A program made the translations under genes and the position numbers. 39,125 nucleotides of DNA from Actinomycetaceae bacterium (lineage in GTDB: Bacteria > Actinomycetota > Actinomycetes > Actinomycetales > Actinomycetaceae), in assembly GCA_030530685.1 (NCBI GenBank), contig JAUMUM010000022.1, positions 1 through 39,125 of the forward strand, read 5' to 3'. The notes under the pieces were generated by a model. The model was not told the DNA's origin, made no database searches, and worked only from the letters and a program-made list of their open reading frames with translations. Of this stretch, positions 36,987 through 39,125 are shown piece by piece; the stretch's first letter is position 1, and every line of letters starts with the position of its first letter.

Positions 36987-37270
36987 TCGTGTGTGCAAGT
37001 GGCGCCGGCAGCCGGTAGCTCACGTCGGCCGGGCGTGTCGTGACCGATGGCGCACGGCGGCGCCATGGCAAAGCGACGCCGCCGAATGGCCCATTAGGCG
37101 ACGAGACTCTCATCTAATCACGCGCCGTGAGCGTTGTATCGCCTATGCGGCGGTGGTAGGCTCGCTTCGACTGGAACCGTCGCTCACCATCTCACCCTGA
37201 CGGTTCTATTTCACGAGGCGGTCGGGTGTGCCCTGCCGCTTCACGCACACGCAATTTTGGAAGGAATGCC
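36987..37270. other. Gap between the adhesin paralogues
   Basis: About 280 bases after the terminator (350 between the genes). No gene is supported. It contains the extended -10 TGGTAGGCT and a leader of about 100 nt to the next start. Confidence 0.4.
37134..37162 (+). promoter_or_regulatory. Promoter of second adhesin
   Basis: TTGTAT (37134-37139), 17-nt spacer, TGG then TAGGCT (37154-37162), within GGCGGTGGTAGGCT. Third copy of the locus-wide element. Confidence 0.55.
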
Positions 37271-39125
37271 ATGTCTTTCGACGTGACCTCCGAGCCTGGA
37301 TTGAAACGAAGCCGAGTGCGCGCAGTCATGGCTACCGTGCTCGCCGCTTTCGTCTCCATGATCGGACTCGCCGCACCGGCTACGGCCGTCGGCGACGTCA
37401 ACGTTAACAATCTCGTGCTCGTCAAATCCGACGTCAACGGAAACGTTTCGAGTTCGCTGCCCATTCGCCTAGGTGACGTCGTCAAGCTCACCTTCGACTG
37501 GGACGGAAGCAACGCCAACCTCAAGGCCAATGACGCATTCGTCATCGACCTGCCCAGCGTCTTCGACAACCTGGAGCACCCGCAATCGCGCGAACTCAAG
37601 GTCGATCGCAATGGCGAAGAGGTGACCATCGGGCAGTGCGATCTGACACAGAAGAACATTACCTGTGTCTTCAACGAAAGGGTCGAGGAGCTCCAGCAGC
37701 AGGGCTTCACCGGATTTACCGGCTCCGTCTCGGCTCTGCTGAGAGTCAAGGAGACGCGGACAGAAGGCACTGCCCCGATCACGGTCAATGGTGAGGTCGT
37801 GGAGGTTGCGATCCCCGGCGGTAGCATTCAGGACAGGTTGCCTTCCTCCTATACCCCGGTCACAATGTCGAAGGTTGCGGCCGTCATAAATGCCGCTTCG
37901 ACCGCCCTTTCCTGGGAGGTCAATTTCGGTTCGAACTACGTCTCGCAGGCCCTGGCAGAGGCTGGCAATCCGATCACGGTCGACGGCTCGACGGTGTCGA
38001 CGCTCGTCTTCAAGGACACGCTCGGCCCCGGCCAGACGTTCAATAGCGACGCGTCCCGCTTCCGGTTCATGATGCGAAATAGCGCCGCCGAGCCGGATCT
38101 TCAGAGGGGCGTCGACCTGACGAATGGTGCGGGCGAAGACTACACGGATTCCTACGGCGACTTCGACCTCAACGTCGAGATCCAAGGCAACGAGGTGACG
38201 TTCACCGTCACTGGGCCCTTCGCTCCGGACTCCAACTACAAGATTTACTACAGCGCGACGCCGACGACGGACAGTGGCAAGATCCAGCCCGGTTTCAAGT
38301 ACACGAACGAGGCGACGCTCGAGGGCAGCGGTCTTTCCGCCACGTTCCAGCGCTACTACTCGGATTCCTTCACTGTCGACGTGAAGATGGCCGCCGGCTT
38401 CGGCACGTTCGCCATCACGAAGCTGCTGTCTGGTCCGGGTGCCGGAAGCGTTGCGGATGAAACCGAGTTCACCACCAAGGTCAAATACACGCTGCCCGGT
38501 GGCGCAACCACCGACTCCTACCCGAACTGGAACGCCCCGGGAACCGTGAACGCCGACAAGACCGGCGGTGAGGTGGACTTCACGGTCACGGCCGGGAAGA
38601 AGACGAATTTCTCCGCGGCGACGTTCCCCGTGGGCACCATCATCGAGCTGAGCGAGGACCCGAACACGGCCTCGCCCGCGGCTTCGGTGGTCTGGGGTGA
38701 CCCGGAGTTCAAGGTCGGAAACACCGTCACGAATACTCTGACGATTCGGGACCAGACGATCACCGCCGTCGAGCTGACGAATGCGGCGACACGGCAGACG
38801 GGTACGTTCTCGGTTGCGAAGACGGGGTCCGGTGCGGATGTGGCCGATAAGGAGTTCACATTCGATTACACGTGTACGGATGGTCAGTCCGGTCAGGTGA
38901 CGGTCAAGGGGGATGGCGCTGCCGTCCAGGCGGATAAGCAGTTCCCGGTGGGTACGGAGTGCACGGTGACCGAGGATGAGGCGTCGGCCGCTGTCGACGG
39001 TTACGAGCTGACCGCTCCCCAGGCCCAGAAGGCCACGATCGAAAAGGCCGGCGATGTCATCGAACTTGCCTTCGTGAATGAGTACACGCCGGAGCCGTCG
39101 CCCGAGCCGTCCACGTCGGAGCCTG
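37271..39125 (+). CDS. Second adhesin, paralogue of the LARTG protein (partial)
   Basis: 618 codons are visible before the window ends, with no stop. The start ATG 37271 follows GGAAGGA (37259-37265). The signal peptide ends APATA-V (39/40). The head is closely related to that of the upstream protein: VLVKSDVNGNVSSSLPIR, VVKLTFDWDG, TFTVTGPFAPDSNYKIYY and GKIQPGFKYTNEA. One Cys-free repeat and one Cys-containing repeat follow (FTFDYTCTDGQSG, ECTVTEDEASAAVDGY), then a Pro/Glu/Ser tail (PEPSPEPSTSEP) already begins. The stalk thus looks much shorter than its neighbour's. A sortase signal is expected beyond the edge but cannot be seen. Confidence 0.88.
   Translation, partial: MSFDVTSEPGLKRSRVRAVMATVLAAFVSMIGLAAPATAVGDVNVNNLVLVKSDVNGNVSSSLPIRLGDVVKLTFDWDGSNANLKANDAFVIDLPSVFDNLEHPQSRELKVDRNGEEVTIGQCDLTQKNITCVFNERVEELQQQGFTGFTGSVSALLRVKETRTEGTAPITVNGEVVEVAIPGGSIQDRLPSSYTPVTMSKVAAVINAASTALSWEVNFGSNYVSQALAEAGNPITVDGSTVSTLVFKDTLGPGQTFNSDASRFRFMMRNSAAEPDLQRGVDLTNGAGEDYTDSYGDFDLNVEIQGNEVTFTVTGPFAPDSNYKIYYSATPTTDSGKIQPGFKYTNEATLEGSGLSATFQRYYSDSFTVDVKMAAGFGTFAITKLLSGPGAGSVADETEFTTKVKYTLPGGATTDSYPNWNAPGTVNADKTGGEVDFTVTAGKKTNFSAATFPVGTIIELSEDPNTASPAASVVWGDPEFKVGNTVTNTLTIRDQTITAVELTNAATRQTGTFSVAKTGSGADVADKEFTFDYTCTDGQSGQVTVKGDGAAVQADKQFPVGTECTVTEDEASAAVDGYELTAPQAQKATIEKAGDVIELAFVNEYTPEPSPEPSTSEP

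Noticed and set aside
33545-37066. 1173-codon open frame antisense to the adhesin
   Set aside because: Shadow of the repetitive coding strand; periodic composition follows the adhesin repeats and there is no start signal.

Overview
The window is about 39 kb of high-GC DNA from an actinobacterium, most likely of the Actinomycetaceae (Actinomyces/Schaalia-like). The pointers are MurT-GatD, an HspR/HAIR-type site before clpB, many probable leaderless starts with TAnnnT hexamers 6-8 nt upstream, large surface proteins made of DUF5979-type repeats, and an LARTG (LAXTG, class E sortase type) anchor. The family-level placement is inference. No tRNA, rRNA, CRISPR array, transposase or integrase was seen.

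Layout. 1-11.4 kb: mostly housekeeping genes. These are a Nei-type DNA glycosylase (-) with a repeat-bearing insertion, a lipoprotein, ClpB, MurT-GatD (peptidoglycan amidation), a GT1-type glycosyltransferase (-), a class C beta-lactamase-fold serine hydrolase (-) and a NagD-type HAD phosphatase. 11.4-18.6 kb: a catabolic cluster. A TetR regulator precedes a leftward pair (CaiC/FadK-like acyl-CoA ligase and YdiF-like CoA-transferase), divergent from a rightward pair (CaiA-like acyl-CoA dehydrogenase and OFA-type MFS carrier). Together they could import a carboxylic acid, make its CoA thioester and oxidise or reduce its alpha-beta bond. 18.7-20.5 kb: exonuclease III (-), a small broken gene, and a BrnT-like/RHH toxin-antitoxin pair with a strong terminator. 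20.6-23.9 kb: an SDR, PyrE, a LemA protein and a SpoU methyltransferase.

24.0-28.5 kb is the most unusual part. A decayed, inverted fragment of rsgA is followed by a distinctly lower-GC stretch holding a 34-residue peptide gene and a TPR-like protein gene broken by one frameshift. The TPR gene overlaps a high-GC operon of one ABC ATPase and two ABC-2-type permeases, and this runs into the intact rsgA (+). A peptide/TPR/ABC cassette is thus bracketed by inverted rsgA copies. Class II fructose-bisphosphate aldolase follows.

31.4-39.1 kb is a tandem surface-protein locus. It holds a secreted three-repeat protein without an anchor, a 1210-residue LARTG-anchored adhesin with an SDR-like Ig head and seven stalk repeats, and a close paralogue of that adhesin cut by the window edge. 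All three have a similar CGGTGnTARKCT extended -10 element upstream and long 5' leaders.
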